Counted from the stretch's first letter, positions 25,202 through 34,872 are shown. The stretch: 64,000 nucleotides of DNA from Halalkalibacter sp. APA_J-10(15) (GCF_023017105.1 NZ_JALKEV010000001.1:496001-560000); one strand, 5' to 3'. The notes: generated by a model from the letters alone, not told the origin. Made by a program: numbers and translations.

Positions 25202-25485
25202 TCGTTTATCCTCCTTAATTTTAAATGTACTTCGACATGTTTCCCAGGAAATATTGTAAGGGATTACAGCATATTTTGTATTTCAACATTTGCCATTATA
25301 ACATCAAATTATGACATAATACCTATTTTTTCGATAAAATCTAAATTTTTATTGAAGCTTGTCAATGATTTCATTTTCAGCCTTTGCAACTATTGCTCAG
25401 TTACTATCATTCTCCAATATAAAATTGTAAATCATAAATATACATATTCTTAACATTTTTTTACATGTCGTTTATTGAAGGTTAA
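25202..25485. other. AT-rich intergenic region between divergent genes
   Basis: Promoters for the M23 gene (minus) and lacI-type gene (plus) must lie here. Apart from the operator-like palindrome at 25486 no gene, repeat or structured element was found. Confidence 0.4.
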
Positions 25486-25500
25486 TAAAACCGGTTTAAT
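25486..25500. promoter_or_regulatory. LacI-family operator in front of the regulator
   Basis: The ten-base palindrome AAACCGGTTT (25488-25497), with central CG, lies 38 bases upstream of the regulator start within TAATAAAACCGGTTTAAT. LacI-family operators have this form. An almost identical copy (TAATCAAACCGGTTTAAT) sits at 26735-26752 inside the 5' end of the next gene. Confidence 0.6.
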
Positions 25501-25534
25501 ATGAGAGACGAAGTAACACGAAAGGTGATGATCT

Positions 25535-26563
25535 ATGCCCACAATTAATGATGTAGCAAAAGCAGCTGGCGTCTCAAAGAGTACGGTGTCTAATGTGTTT
25601 AGTCAAAAACGACCGATTAGCGAGGAAGTAAAAGAAAAAGTATTAGAAATTGCCAAGGAACTGAATTATCGACCGAATTATTTAGCGCGTAGCTTAGCTA
25701 TTAAACAGACGAAAATTATTGGATTGAATATGATTGGAGAAAAAGTGAAATTCAACCCATTCCATTTGTCTTTTATTAATGGTGTGTTGCAGCAATGCTA
25801 TTTGAATGATTATCGATTGCTGATTAATACGTTGTCAAATGATTACAAGGAACAAGTTATGAACATATCATCAGATCCCACAGATGGAGAAATTATTTTA
25901 AATCCATCGATAAAGGACTCGAGGATTGAGGAATTTATGGAATATCAAATTCCAATGGTTATCATTGGCCGGCCACCAAAACAGTATGAGGAAATTCTCC
26001 CATCTGTTGATAATGATAATTTCCCTGCTGCACAAAAGGCTACGGATTACTTATTAGCTTTAGGACACCGTCATATTTTATTTTGCAATGCACCGAAAGT
26101 TAGGACAGTGAGTATTGATCGTGAACAAGGGTATCAATTTGCTCTTAAGCAATTTGGTTTAGGAGGTCACTATCAGCATATTGAATATCGTGACGAAACG
26201 AGGACCTCAATTGAATATGGCTCTTATATTGCTCATAACGTACTTAGCCAAAATAAGGAGATTAGTGCGATTATTACGGACAATGATAAGGTAGCTCTCG
26301 GTGTATATAGAGCTTGCAAAGAGTTAGGAAGGTCGATTCCTGAGGATTTATCAATTATCGCCTTTAGCGATGGATCGATGTATTCTGATGAGTTACAACC
26401 GTCATTGACGACGATGACGCTCAATGGTGTGACATTAGGGATAGAAGCGATGAATTTGTTATTAGAGAGGTTAGAAAATACAGATTGTATAAAAAGAGTA
26501 ACCGTTAAGATTGAATTACACGAACGTCAATCTTGTGCGCCAATGGATAAGCTACAGAAATGA
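25535..26563 (+). CDS. LacI-family transcriptional regulator
   Basis: 342 residues. The N-terminal PTINDVAKAAGVSKSTVSNV followed by ELNYRPNYLARSL is the LacI helix-turn-helix and hinge helix; the remainder is a periplasmic-binding-like effector domain (residues about 60-335). ATG 25535 follows GAAAGGTGATGATCT. It is followed in the same direction by a family-5 ABC importer, which it probably represses in the absence of a sugar. Two AAACCGGTTT palindromes are its likely operators. Confidence 0.92.
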   Translation: MPTINDVAKAAGVSKSTVSNVFSQKRPISEEVKEKVLEIAKELNYRPNYLARSLAIKQTKIIGLNMIGEKVKFNPFHLSFINGVLQQCYLNDYRLLINTLSNDYKEQVMNISSDPTDGEIILNPSIKDSRIEEFMEYQIPMVIIGRPPKQYEEILPSVDNDNFPAAQKATDYLLALGHRHILFCNAPKVRTVSIDREQGYQFALKQFGLGGHYQHIEYRDETRTSIEYGSYIAHNVLSQNKEISAIITDNDKVALGVYRACKELGRSIPEDLSIIAFSDGSMYSDELQPSLTTMTLNGVTLGIEAMNLLLERLENTDCIKRVTVKIELHERQSCAPMDKLQK

Positions 26564-26604
26564 ATAGGAGAAAAGTTTAATTGTAAAAGGGAGAGAATGA
26601 ATTC

Positions 26605-28575
26605 ATGAAACGAAAATGGGCTTTATGTATCATCTTTTTAATTGCTTTGGTGATGGGTGGTTGCAGTGGTGGAAATGAGGAAGCTTCTTCAGAAAATGAG
26701 CAAGATGAAGTACCTGAGGTGGATCAAGTTGACCTTAATCAAACCGGTTTAATGGAAGCGCCTATGTTAATGGATCTAGTTGAAGCAGGTGATCTCGAAC
26801 CAGTTCAGGATCGAATGCCGATTATGGAAGATATTATGATTGAGGATGTTGTAGAGGAGATTGGTCAATATGGTGGGGAGTGGGTTTTCCCGTGGGCTGG
26901 TCCTGATGACAAGTGGGGGATTGGAAAAGCGACAGAAGAAGCGCTGTTTCGATTCCAAGAGGATGGTGATGGGATCGAGCCAAACGTAGCAAAAGGCTAT
27001 GATGTGAATGAAGATTCAACAGAATACATCATTTACTTGCGTGAGGGAATGCGTTGGTCTGATGGAGAACCATTTACTGCTGATGATGTTATTTTTTATT
27101 GGGAGCATATGTTATTGCCAGAAACGTTCGGAAAGGCTTTATACGATTGTTACTATTCAGTAAATCCTGAAACTGGTGAACGAGTACGTTCAGATGTGAC
27201 AAAGGTAGATGATTATACAATAAAGGTCACTCACGAATATCCGAGTGTGCTTTTCTTAGAACGGTTAGCCATTGATAACAAGTGGTTCTTTGCACCGGCT
27301 CATTTCTATAAGGATATTTTACCAGAGTTAATTGGAGAGGAAGAAGCTTTAGAGGTAGCAAGTGAATGGGGATATAACGATCTTGATTCATTTGGTGAGT
27401 GGACAGGCTATTACTTCTGGTTGTTTCCTGAACGTCCAACATTACGTCCATGGGTAGCTAGTAATGATCCTTATAGCGACCGTTTTATTATGGAGCGTAA
27501 TCCATACTATTTTAAAACCGATGCGGAAGGGAATCAGCTGCCGTATATCGATTCAATCGTGTTAGATCGTATGCAGGACGATAGTCATTATTTACTAGAA
27601 ACACTAGCAGGTAATATCAATTTAAGAATGTTTGGTTTTGAGGAATTTACAGTGTTAAAGGAAAATGAAGAACGTGGCGATTACCGAATTCTACAATGGT
27701 ATCCAGCGTCGTGGTCTAGTACCGGTTTACAACTGAATCAAACGGTAGAAGATCCTAAGTTGCGTGAGCTCTTTCAAGATATTCGTTTTCGTGAGGCACT
27801 ATCAGTGGCTGTTGATCGTCATGAGCTTTCAGAGATTCTTACCCATGGGCTAGGTGAGCCTCAACAGGCGGCAGTTCCAGAGAGCCTACCAAACTATCAA
27901 GAGGGATGGCAAGATCAATGGGTAGAGTATGACGTTGAGCGGGCAAATGATTTGCTTGATGAAATTGGACTTGTTTGGGACGAAAATGAAGAATTTCGAA
28001 CGTTTGCCGATGGGTCAGAGCTACGGCTCGTTATTTATCAAGAAAGTCGTGGAGAGTCACAGGTTGGAACGTTACAAGAATTATTGAAAATGTATTATGA
28101 AGAAATTGGAATTAAGACAGATGTTACGATTGCTGATCAAGGTCGCTTCTTCGATTTAAAATATGACAATCAAATTCCTGCGACTACGCAAACCGTTAGT
28201 GTCGTGAAAGTGTCTTACCGTCCAGATGAGCTTGTGCCATTACGAGTGATTACTCCTTGGTTCGGACATTATGGCTTGTACCATTCTTCTGGAGGTGAAG
28301 AAGGGGTAGAGCCTGAAGGTGATGTTGCGAAGCTATTAGAATATTGGGGGAATCTTACATCTTCAACCACTTCTGAGGATGTCGATTATTGGAGCGAGGA
28401 AATTATTAAGCTTCATCAAGAGAATCAGTGGGTTATTGGGTATACAGGCCCTACTCCAACGTTAGTCGTTGCAAGTAATGATATGAGAAATATCCCTGAT
28501 GGCATTGTCGATAGTGATGAGTTCCGTGGGTTCGGTCATGCCAAGCCTGCACAGTTTTTCTTGAAACAAGATTAA
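26605..28575 (+). CDS. Family-5 ABC transporter substrate-binding lipoprotein
   Basis: 656 residues. Signal sequence with lipobox VMGGC (Cys near residue 20), acidic linker, then an SBP_bac_5 domain: IIYLREGMRWSDGEPFTADD near residue 140 is the family signature. At 656 residues it is longer than typical oligopeptide-binding proteins and resembles the long members that bind oligosaccharides in thermophilic bacteria. ATG 26605 follows AAAGGGAGAGA. The LacI regulator upstream favours a carbohydrate ligand over a peptide. An AAACCGGTTT palindrome lies at codons 46-49. Confidence 0.88.
   Translation: MKRKWALCIIFLIALVMGGCSGGNEEASSENEQDEVPEVDQVDLNQTGLMEAPMLMDLVEAGDLEPVQDRMPIMEDIMIEDVVEEIGQYGGEWVFPWAGPDDKWGIGKATEEALFRFQEDGDGIEPNVAKGYDVNEDSTEYIIYLREGMRWSDGEPFTADDVIFYWEHMLLPETFGKALYDCYYSVNPETGERVRSDVTKVDDYTIKVTHEYPSVLFLERLAIDNKWFFAPAHFYKDILPELIGEEEALEVASEWGYNDLDSFGEWTGYYFWLFPERPTLRPWVASNDPYSDRFIMERNPYYFKTDAEGNQLPYIDSIVLDRMQDDSHYLLETLAGNINLRMFGFEEFTVLKENEERGDYRILQWYPASWSSTGLQLNQTVEDPKLRELFQDIRFREALSVAVDRHELSEILTHGLGEPQQAAVPESLPNYQEGWQDQWVEYDVERANDLLDEIGLVWDENEEFRTFADGSELRLVIYQESRGESQVGTLQELLKMYYEEIGIKTDVTIADQGRFFDLKYDNQIPATTQTVSVVKVSYRPDELVPLRVITPWFGHYGLYHSSGGEEGVEPEGDVAKLLEYWGNLTSSTTSEDVDYWSEEIIKLHQENQWVIGYTGPTPTLVVASNDMRNIPDGIVDSDEFRGFGHAKPAQFFLKQD
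26735..26752. promoter_or_regulatory. Second LacI-type palindrome, inside the binding-protein gene
   Basis: AAACCGGTTT at 26741-26750 lies in the coding region about 135 bases after the start codon. Flanks TAAT-C and TTAAT match the upstream copy (17 of 18 positions). A roadblock or looping operator is plausible. Confidence 0.45.
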
Positions 28576-28584
28576 TTTAGGAGT

Positions 28585-28619
28585 GGAGAGTAAGAGAAGG
28601 GATTCTTTCCTTACTCTCC
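28585..28619 (+). terminator. Intercistronic hairpin after the binding-protein gene
   Basis: GGAGAGTAAG pairs perfectly with CTTACTCTCC around a 15-base loop, without a T-run. It lies between the binding protein and the first permease (148-base gap). Such hairpins typically stabilise the binding-protein message or partly terminate, giving more binding protein than channel. Confidence 0.55.
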
Positions 28620-28723
28620 CTTCCCCATAGATCTAAAATATGGACTTTTTTTAGTCATCAGGGAAGCGATGAACGTATATGTGGTGACACACACATTTGT
28701 CCTACAGAAGGAGAGGTTCAGTT

Positions 28724-29722
28724 ATGTTTCGGTACATCATTCGTAGAACTCTATTAATGATCCCAGTTGTCTTTGTCATCTCACTCATTGTTTTCTTTAT
28801 TATCCAACTGCCTCCTGGTGATTTTGTGAGTAATTATGCGATGCAAATGGAACAGGAAGGCGATGTGATTAATAGTGAGCAATTAGAGAGATTGAGAGAT
28901 ACATATGGTTTAAATGAACCATGGTACGTTCAATATGGGAAATGGATGGGAGGAATCATTACGAGAGGCGATTTCGGGCATTCCATGAGCTACAACCGAC
29001 CTGTCTCAGAGGTTATACAGCAGCATATGGGGATGACCATTGTCGTATCAGTCGCTTCATTATTGTTTACATATTTTGTTGCGATTCCGATCGGGATTTA
29101 TAGTGCAATTAAGCAATATTCGTTAGGAGATTATGTGTTTACAACGATTGGTTTTATCGGAATGGCCACACCTAATTTCTTATTAGCGATTATTTTAATG
29201 TATCTTTCCTTCGTCTATTTTGGAGATCCGATGCTCGGTCTTCAGTCCCAAGAATTTGTTGATCAGCCTTGGAGTGTGGCAAAAATAATGGATATGTTAA
29301 AGCATTTAGTTATACCTATTGTCGTAATAGGTACAGCGAGCACGTGTGAGTTAATCCGTGTGATGCGTGGACAAATGTTAGACGAAATGAATAAGCCTAA
29401 TGTGTTAACAGCACGCGCAAAAGGTTTATCGGAAGCAAAAGCATTACGGAAATACCCGACTAGAGCAGCATTAAATCCGATTATTAGTACGATTGGTTGG
29501 TCGCTAACTGCGATTTTTACCGGTTCAACGATTACAGCGATTGTCTTGAATTTACCTACGCAAGGACCGGTTATGCATCGGGCTCTATTAGGTCAGGATA
29601 TGTATTTGGCAGGGACGTGGTTGTTTTTCATGGCAATTTTCACCGTTATTGGCACATTGATTTCGGATATTCTGCTAGCTTGGCTAGATCCAAGAATCCG
29701 AATGGAAAGAAAAGGAATGTAG
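28724..29722 (+). CDS. Family-5 ABC transporter permease 1 (DppB/OppB type)
   Basis: About 332 residues and six membrane segments. RYIIRRTLLMIPVVFVISLI at the start, and the EAA-type loop LTARAKGLSEAKALRKYPTR in the second half, are typical of OppB/DppB. ATG 28724 follows AGAAGGAGAGG, which rules out the upstream in-frame GTG. It is separated by three bases from the second permease. Inner-membrane half of the importer. Confidence 0.9.
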   Translation: MFRYIIRRTLLMIPVVFVISLIVFFIIQLPPGDFVSNYAMQMEQEGDVINSEQLERLRDTYGLNEPWYVQYGKWMGGIITRGDFGHSMSYNRPVSEVIQQHMGMTIVVSVASLLFTYFVAIPIGIYSAIKQYSLGDYVFTTIGFIGMATPNFLLAIILMYLSFVYFGDPMLGLQSQEFVDQPWSVAKIMDMLKHLVIPIVVIGTASTCELIRVMRGQMLDEMNKPNVLTARAKGLSEAKALRKYPTRAALNPIISTIGWSLTAIFTGSTITAIVLNLPTQGPVMHRALLGQDMYLAGTWLFFMAIFTVIGTLISDILLAWLDPRIRMERKGM

Positions 29723-29725
29723 TAA

Positions 29726-30874
29726 ATGAATACACACATACCGAATGAAGTTAATCGAAAGCCAATTCTTTGGAGAAGAAAGAAAAATGAAGACTCTATT
29801 CATATTGCATCACAATGGAGTTTAATTTTTAAGAAGCTTAGAAAGCATAAGCTAGCGCGAATAAGCTTAGTGATCCTCTTTACATTGTATGGTGCGGCCC
29901 TTTTCGGTCAATTTATTGCACCTTATGGATTGCAAAGCTACAACAGTGAGTATATGAATGCTCCGCCGACACAAGTTCATTTCTTTGATGAGGATGGGCA
30001 GTTTCATTTTCGGCCGTTTGTGTACGGGTTAACGTCATCACGAGATCCTGATACGTTAAGAAAAGTGATTGTCGAGGATACGTCGGTTATACACCCGGTT
30101 CAATTTCTAGTTCGAGGGGAAGCCTACCAATTTCTTGGCTTGTTTGAAACGAACTTGCGCTTGTTTGGTGTTGAGGCACCTGGTCAAATTTTTTTATTTG
30201 GTACGGATGGGACAGGCCGTGATTTATTTTCCCGTATTATTCTAGGTAGTCAAGTTTCCTTATCGATTCCTCTTGTCGGTGTAGCGATTAGTTTTGTTTT
30301 AGGGGTGATTATTGGTGGAGTTTCTGGTTATTTTGGTGGCGTTGTGGATTCGGTTATTCAAAGGTTAATTGAAATTATCCGCTCATTCCCTACACTGCCA
30401 CTTTGGATGGCATTATCTGCCGCGATCCCTCCACGTGTTCCCGTTGTGCAAATGTTTTTATATATTACGGTTATTATGGCATTCCTAGAATGGACAGGTC
30501 TGGCTCGTGTCGTGCGTAGTAAATTTGTTTCATTGAAAAATGAAGATTACGTGATGGCAGCAAAACTGTCTGGTGTTAGTAACTTTAAAATTATTTTAAC
30601 CCATTTAATACCTGGGTTTATGAGTTATCTCGTTGTGGCAGCTACATTGGCAATACCGGCAATGATTCTTGGTGAGACAGCTTTGAGTTTTTTAGGATTA
30701 GGAATGCAGGCTCCTGCTACAAGTTGGGGCGTGTTATTACAAGAAGCACAGCAAATAGAAAATGTAGCTCTTTACCCATGGAAGCTGATTCCTTTAGGGT
30801 TTGTCATCTTAACCGTCTTAGCGTTTAATTTCTTAGGTGATGGACTACGTGATGCAGCAGACCCTTATAAGTAA
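29726..30874 (+). CDS. Family-5 ABC transporter permease 2 (DppC/OppC type)
   Basis: 382 residues. After an N-terminal membrane segment (about 45-65) there is an extracytoplasmic insertion of about 110 residues, then the permease core from FLFGTDGTGRDLFSRIILGS. The EAA-type loop is DYVMAAKLSGVSNFKIILTH. The large insertion is common in the oligosaccharide branch of the family. Start ATG 29726, three bases behind permease 1. Confidence 0.9.
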   Translation: MNTHIPNEVNRKPILWRRKKNEDSIHIASQWSLIFKKLRKHKLARISLVILFTLYGAALFGQFIAPYGLQSYNSEYMNAPPTQVHFFDEDGQFHFRPFVYGLTSSRDPDTLRKVIVEDTSVIHPVQFLVRGEAYQFLGLFETNLRLFGVEAPGQIFLFGTDGTGRDLFSRIILGSQVSLSIPLVGVAISFVLGVIIGGVSGYFGGVVDSVIQRLIEIIRSFPTLPLWMALSAAIPPRVPVVQMFLYITVIMAFLEWTGLARVVRSKFVSLKNEDYVMAAKLSGVSNFKIILTHLIPGFMSYLVVAATLAIPAMILGETALSFLGLGMQAPATSWGVLLQEAQQIENVALYPWKLIPLGFVILTVLAFNFLGDGLRDAADPYK

Positions 30875-30896
30875 GGAAAGGAGAGCGGGATTTAAA

Positions 30897-31943
30897 ATGA
30901 GTCAAGAACAGGAAGCATTTTTACAAGTGAAAAATTTACGTATCGAATTTAAAACAGATAATGGTCTTCTTCAAGCGGTTAGGGGCATTGATTTCTCTCT
31001 AAAAAAAGGAAAGACACTCGGCATTGTTGGGGAATCTGGTTGTGGAAAAAGCGTTACGAGTAAAGCCATTATCGGCTTAAATCCGAAAGAATTTCAAACG
31101 ACTGGAGAAGTATTATTGCAGCAAGAGAACACAAAGGAGCCATTAGACTTATTAACTATTAAACAAAATGGACCAGTGATGCGTTCGATTCGTGGGAAGC
31201 GTATTTCAATGATTTTCCAAGAGCCAATGACGGCATTTTCTCCTTTATATACAATTGGCAATCAAATAATGGAGGCTGTCTTGCTTCATCAGACGAAGGA
31301 TAAAAAGCAAGCGAAGGAATGGACACTGAGAATGCTTGAAAAAGTAGGTATTTCAGATGCTGAAAAAAGATTTGAACAATATCCTCATGAATTTTCTGGT
31401 GGGATGAGACAACGGGCGATGATTGCGATGGCTCTTTCATGTAATCCGGAAATCTTAATTGCTGATGAGCCGACGACCGCACTGGATGTGACGATTCAAG
31501 CCCAAGTGCTTGAATTAATGAAGGACCTACAAGAAGAGTTTGGAATGTCGATTTTGTTCATTACTCATGATCTTGGGATCGTCGCTGAGATGTGCGATGA
31601 GGTTGCTGTTATGTATTTAGGGAAAGTGGTCGAGCACGGGACCGTACATGATCTATTTAAACGTCCAAAGCATCCGTATACGAAAGGATTAATTGACTCC
31701 ATTCCGGTCATTGGTAGCCGTAAGAAGAGGTTACTATCGATTGAAGGGACGGTTCCTGTTCCAATTGGGTTAACAACAGGCTGTGGTTTCTATGAACGCT
31801 GTCATGAACGAATACAGGGAGTGTGTAATAAGCGTGATGTGAATACAATTCATGTCGATGACCGACATAAAGTTGCATGTGTTCTATATGATTCTACGCT
31901 TGAAAAAAAGGAGGTCCATGTCGGTGAGCGAGACTATTCTTGA
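30897..31943 (+). CDS. Family-5 ABC transporter ATP-binding protein 1 (DppD/OppD type)
   Basis: About 348 residues. Walker A GESGCGKS near residue 45, signature FSGGMRQRAMIAMAL, Walker B ILIADEPTTALD, and switch ITHDLGIV. The C-terminal GCGFYERCHERIQGVCNK resembles the Cys-rich oligopeptide-type C-domain. The start is put at ATG 30897 (MSQEQEAF) behind AAGGAAAGGAGAG. It overlaps the second ATPase gene by about 26 bases. Confidence 0.9.
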   Translation: MSQEQEAFLQVKNLRIEFKTDNGLLQAVRGIDFSLKKGKTLGIVGESGCGKSVTSKAIIGLNPKEFQTTGEVLLQQENTKEPLDLLTIKQNGPVMRSIRGKRISMIFQEPMTAFSPLYTIGNQIMEAVLLHQTKDKKQAKEWTLRMLEKVGISDAEKRFEQYPHEFSGGMRQRAMIAMALSCNPEILIADEPTTALDVTIQAQVLELMKDLQEEFGMSILFITHDLGIVAEMCDEVAVMYLGKVVEHGTVHDLFKRPKHPYTKGLIDSIPVIGSRKKRLLSIEGTVPVPIGLTTGCGFYERCHERIQGVCNKRDVNTIHVDDRHKVACVLYDSTLEKKEVHVGERDYS

Positions 31944-32919
31944 AATCGAGCATTTATCAAAAGAGTTTAAAGAGAAAAAGTCTTCACAAGTCGTTAAAGC
32001 TGTTTCCGATATTTCATTTTCATTAAGAAAGGGAGAGACACTAAGCTTAGTTGGAGAATCGGGTTGTGGTAAGACAACGCTTGGACGATGTATCGTTCGA
32101 GGGATTGAGTCAACAGCTGGACACGTTTATTTTTACGGTAGTGGAGCTAGGAAAGTTGATTTTTTAACATTGAAAAGCCGGGCTTATAAAGAGGTGCGTC
32201 CTGATATTCAAATGATCTTTCAAGATCCTTATTCGTCTTTAAATCCGAGAATGACTGTGTTTGATATTATTAGTGAACCGTTAAGGGCTATGAAACGGTT
32301 TAGTAAGCAAGACATAGAGGATAGAGTGAAGAATATAGCGCGAAAAACAGGCTTAAATGTTAGCTATTTAAAAAGGTATCCGCACTCCTTTTCTGGTGGA
32401 CAACGGCAAAGGATCGGAATAGCTCGTGCGCTCGTAACAGAGCCGAAAATCATTGTTTGTGATGAGGCTGTTTCGGCTTTGGATGTTTCCATTCAAGCAC
32501 AAATTATTAATCTATTGAAAGACTTGCAAGAAGAATTTAATGTAACGTATTTATTCATTTCACATGATTTATCAGTTGTTGAGCATATATCTGACCGCGT
32601 GGCTGTGATGTATTTAGGCGAAATCATTGAGCTTGCCAATACGAATGATTTGTATGAGAGACCGATGCACCCTTATACAGAGGCGCTGTTATCTGCTGTA
32701 CCTAAGGCGAATCCGGATCTTAAGACGAATCGCAAAGTTTTAACAGGAGAGGTTCCTAATCCAGCAAACCGTCCAAGTGGATGTCATTTTCATCCGAGAT
32801 GTGCTTATCGAACAGAAAAATGTGAGCATGTGGCACCTACATTAACGGAGATAGAAGATGGTCGTAGTGTTTCGTGTCACTATGCGAACGAGCTTAAGCT
32901 ACAAGGTGTATTTCAATAG
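31918..32919 (+). CDS. Family-5 ABC transporter ATP-binding protein 2 (DppF/OppF type)
   Basis: About 333 residues. Walker A GESGCGKTT, signature FSGGQRQRIGIARAL, Walker B IIVCDEAVSALD (Glu of DEPT replaced context: DEAV, common in this branch), and switch ISHDLSVV. The C-terminal GCHFHPRCAYRTEKC is the Cys-rich oligopeptide-transporter tail. AAGGAGG precedes ATG 31918 by only four bases and GTG 31924 by ten, so either may be the start. Confidence 0.9.
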   Translation: MSVSETILEIEHLSKEFKEKKSSQVVKAVSDISFSLRKGETLSLVGESGCGKTTLGRCIVRGIESTAGHVYFYGSGARKVDFLTLKSRAYKEVRPDIQMIFQDPYSSLNPRMTVFDIISEPLRAMKRFSKQDIEDRVKNIARKTGLNVSYLKRYPHSFSGGQRQRIGIARALVTEPKIIVCDEAVSALDVSIQAQIINLLKDLQEEFNVTYLFISHDLSVVEHISDRVAVMYLGEIIELANTNDLYERPMHPYTEALLSAVPKANPDLKTNRKVLTGEVPNPANRPSGCHFHPRCAYRTEKCEHVAPTLTEIEDGRSVSCHYANELKLQGVFQ

Positions 32920-32946
32920 CATGTTAACAGGAAGGGCGTGGACACG

Positions 32947-33498
32947 TTGAAAAAAGAACTAATTATATTAATGGATTGTGGAGATACGATTATAGATGAA
33001 TCTACGGAAATTCGAGATAAGAATGAAGTAGTGACCTCAGCAAAGGTTATACCACATGCAGATGAAGTCGTCCAGGAGCTAGCAAATCAGGGATATAGAT
33101 TGGCTCTCGTAGCTGATGGACTGGCACAATCGTTTAAAAATATGCTAACAGATCATAACATCTATGATTGTTTTGAGACAATGATTTACTCAGAAACGAT
33201 TAAAGTGAGGAAGCCTGATGCACGAATGTTTAAGGCAGCATTAGGAGCACTTGATTTATCATTGGACGATAGAGAGAGGGTTGTCATGGTTGGAAATAAT
33301 TTAAGTCGTGACATTCGTGGGGCTAATGAACTTGGGATTACAAGCATTTTCCTTGATTGGTCGCCACGCTATACGAATAAGCCTGAGAATGAACAGGAAA
33401 AGCCTGATTTTACAATTCATGAACCAAGACAGCTTCTTTCGCTAATAGAGCAATTGAATGAACAGGTCTCTCAACAGCAAGTGATAGATGTAAAGTAG
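32947..33498 (+). CDS. HAD-superfamily hydrolase-like protein
   Basis: About 183 residues. Motif I reads ILMDCGDT: the nucleophile Asp is present, but the usual second Asp (DxDxT) is Gly, a variant seen in some HAD-IA members. Motif II ALVADG, Lys and motif III in ETIKVRKPDARMF, and motif IV VMVGNNLSRDIRGAN are present. TTG 32947 is favoured because AGGAAGGG abuts GTG 32938. It follows the ATPase gene by 27 bases, so it belongs to the importer operon. It may dephosphorylate an internalised sugar phosphate, but the motif I change makes activity uncertain. Confidence 0.75.
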   Translation: MKKELIILMDCGDTIIDESTEIRDKNEVVTSAKVIPHADEVVQELANQGYRLALVADGLAQSFKNMLTDHNIYDCFETMIYSETIKVRKPDARMFKAALGALDLSLDDRERVVMVGNNLSRDIRGANELGITSIFLDWSPRYTNKPENEQEKPDFTIHEPRQLLSLIEQLNEQVSQQQVIDVK

Positions 33499-33506
33499 AA
33501 TGACCT

Positions 33507-34847
33507 ATGAAATTTAAACGTGAAGTGACGTTATTAGTTGTACCTTTTGTTTTACATATGCTCATTAGTAACTCTTTTTCCTTTATTGACACGTTAATGA
33601 TCACCGGTTTAGGAGAGGTAGCTGTTGCATCGATTGCAGCGGCTAGTCAATTTACCTTTGTACTTGGAATGGTTTTGTCGGCTACATATGGAATGTCGGC
33701 GTTTATTACACAGTTTTATGGGATTAATCAAATGAACAACGTTTATCGGACGATGGGATTAATGCTCGTCACAAGTCTTTTCTTTTCCGTACTAGCATTT
33801 ATAATCGTTACTGTGTTTAAAGAACAACTACTTTCGTTTTTTATTAACGATGAACAAGGAATTGCTTATGGTGTGCAATATGTAAGTGTCATTGTGTTTG
33901 TATTTATATTAAACGCGATTAAGGATACTTTTGGTCATGCGCTTGGTGCGATCGGCAAAATAAAAGTAAACGTCGTGTTCGGTTGTATCGGAATGGGGTT
34001 AAATACGTTATTCAATTATTTGCTTATTTATGGGATTGGCTGGTTTCCTGCTTATGAGGTAAAAGGGGCGGCGATTGCGACGCTACTTTCGACGATTATT
34101 AGCCTCCTTCTACTCGTTGGATTTATTTATGGTCGGCGCTACTATTTACATGCGCGCTTTGATCAGCTTTTTTCGTTTAATTGGTCCTTTTGTAAGAGGG
34201 TGTACAAAACGATTTATCCGCTCGTACTCCATGAAGGGATCTGGTCGTTAGGAAATATGCTTTATGCCGTCGCATTTGGACATATGGGGATTGTTGCTTT
34301 AGCGACCTTTCAGCTAGCACGAATATTCAATCAGTATTTTCTAATGGGGATTTCGGGATTCTCGTATGCGGCTCGTGTAATGATTGGAAGAAAGCTAAGC
34401 TCAGAAGATCCATCAGCAGCTATTACAAATGCTAGAGAATTTACTAAGCTGGCCATCTACTCAGCGATCGTTGTAAGTGTGCTGATCATTCTCTTGAATC
34501 CACTAATTGTTAGTTTGTTTGCACAACTAAGTCCTGAGGTACAACGGACATTTCAAAACGTGCTTTATATACAAGGTGTCGTCTTAACGATGTATTTCTT
34601 AAATCATCTTTGGATTGTTGGAGTGTTTCGCTCTGGTGGAGATAATGTATTTTCAATGAAGCTCGTTTTATGTACAACATGGTTCATTGCGCTTCCACTT
34701 GTGTTCTTAGGAGCGTATGTTTTTCATTGGTCGATTGAGCTTGTTTACTTTATGTTTGCTTTAGAAGAAATTACAAAATCAATTTTTGGTTATTTCCGAT
34801 ATCGGTCAAATAAATGGGCACGCAATTTAGTGCAGGATTTTTCATAA
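33507..34847 (+). CDS. MATE-family efflux transporter
   Basis: 446 residues, about twelve membrane segments. It starts with LLVVPFVLHMLISNSFSFID and TLMITGLGEVAVASIAAASQ, the usual MATE N-terminus, and shows the second-half repeat (HEGIWSLGNMLYAVAFGHMG). Drives ion-coupled export of drugs or metabolites across the inner membrane. ATG 33507 lies eight bases behind the HAD stop, so it is co-transcribed with the importer genes, an unusual partner. Confidence 0.88.
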   Translation: MKFKREVTLLVVPFVLHMLISNSFSFIDTLMITGLGEVAVASIAAASQFTFVLGMVLSATYGMSAFITQFYGINQMNNVYRTMGLMLVTSLFFSVLAFIIVTVFKEQLLSFFINDEQGIAYGVQYVSVIVFVFILNAIKDTFGHALGAIGKIKVNVVFGCIGMGLNTLFNYLLIYGIGWFPAYEVKGAAIATLLSTIISLLLLVGFIYGRRYYLHARFDQLFSFNWSFCKRVYKTIYPLVLHEGIWSLGNMLYAVAFGHMGIVALATFQLARIFNQYFLMGISGFSYAARVMIGRKLSSEDPSAAITNAREFTKLAIYSAIVVSVLIILLNPLIVSLFAQLSPEVQRTFQNVLYIQGVVLTMYFLNHLWIVGVFRSGGDNVFSMKLVLCTTWFIALPLVFLGAYVFHWSIELVYFMFALEEITKSIFGYFRYRSNKWARNLVQDFS

Positions 34848-34872
34848 GATAAAGAAAGAAGGTGAGAATGTA

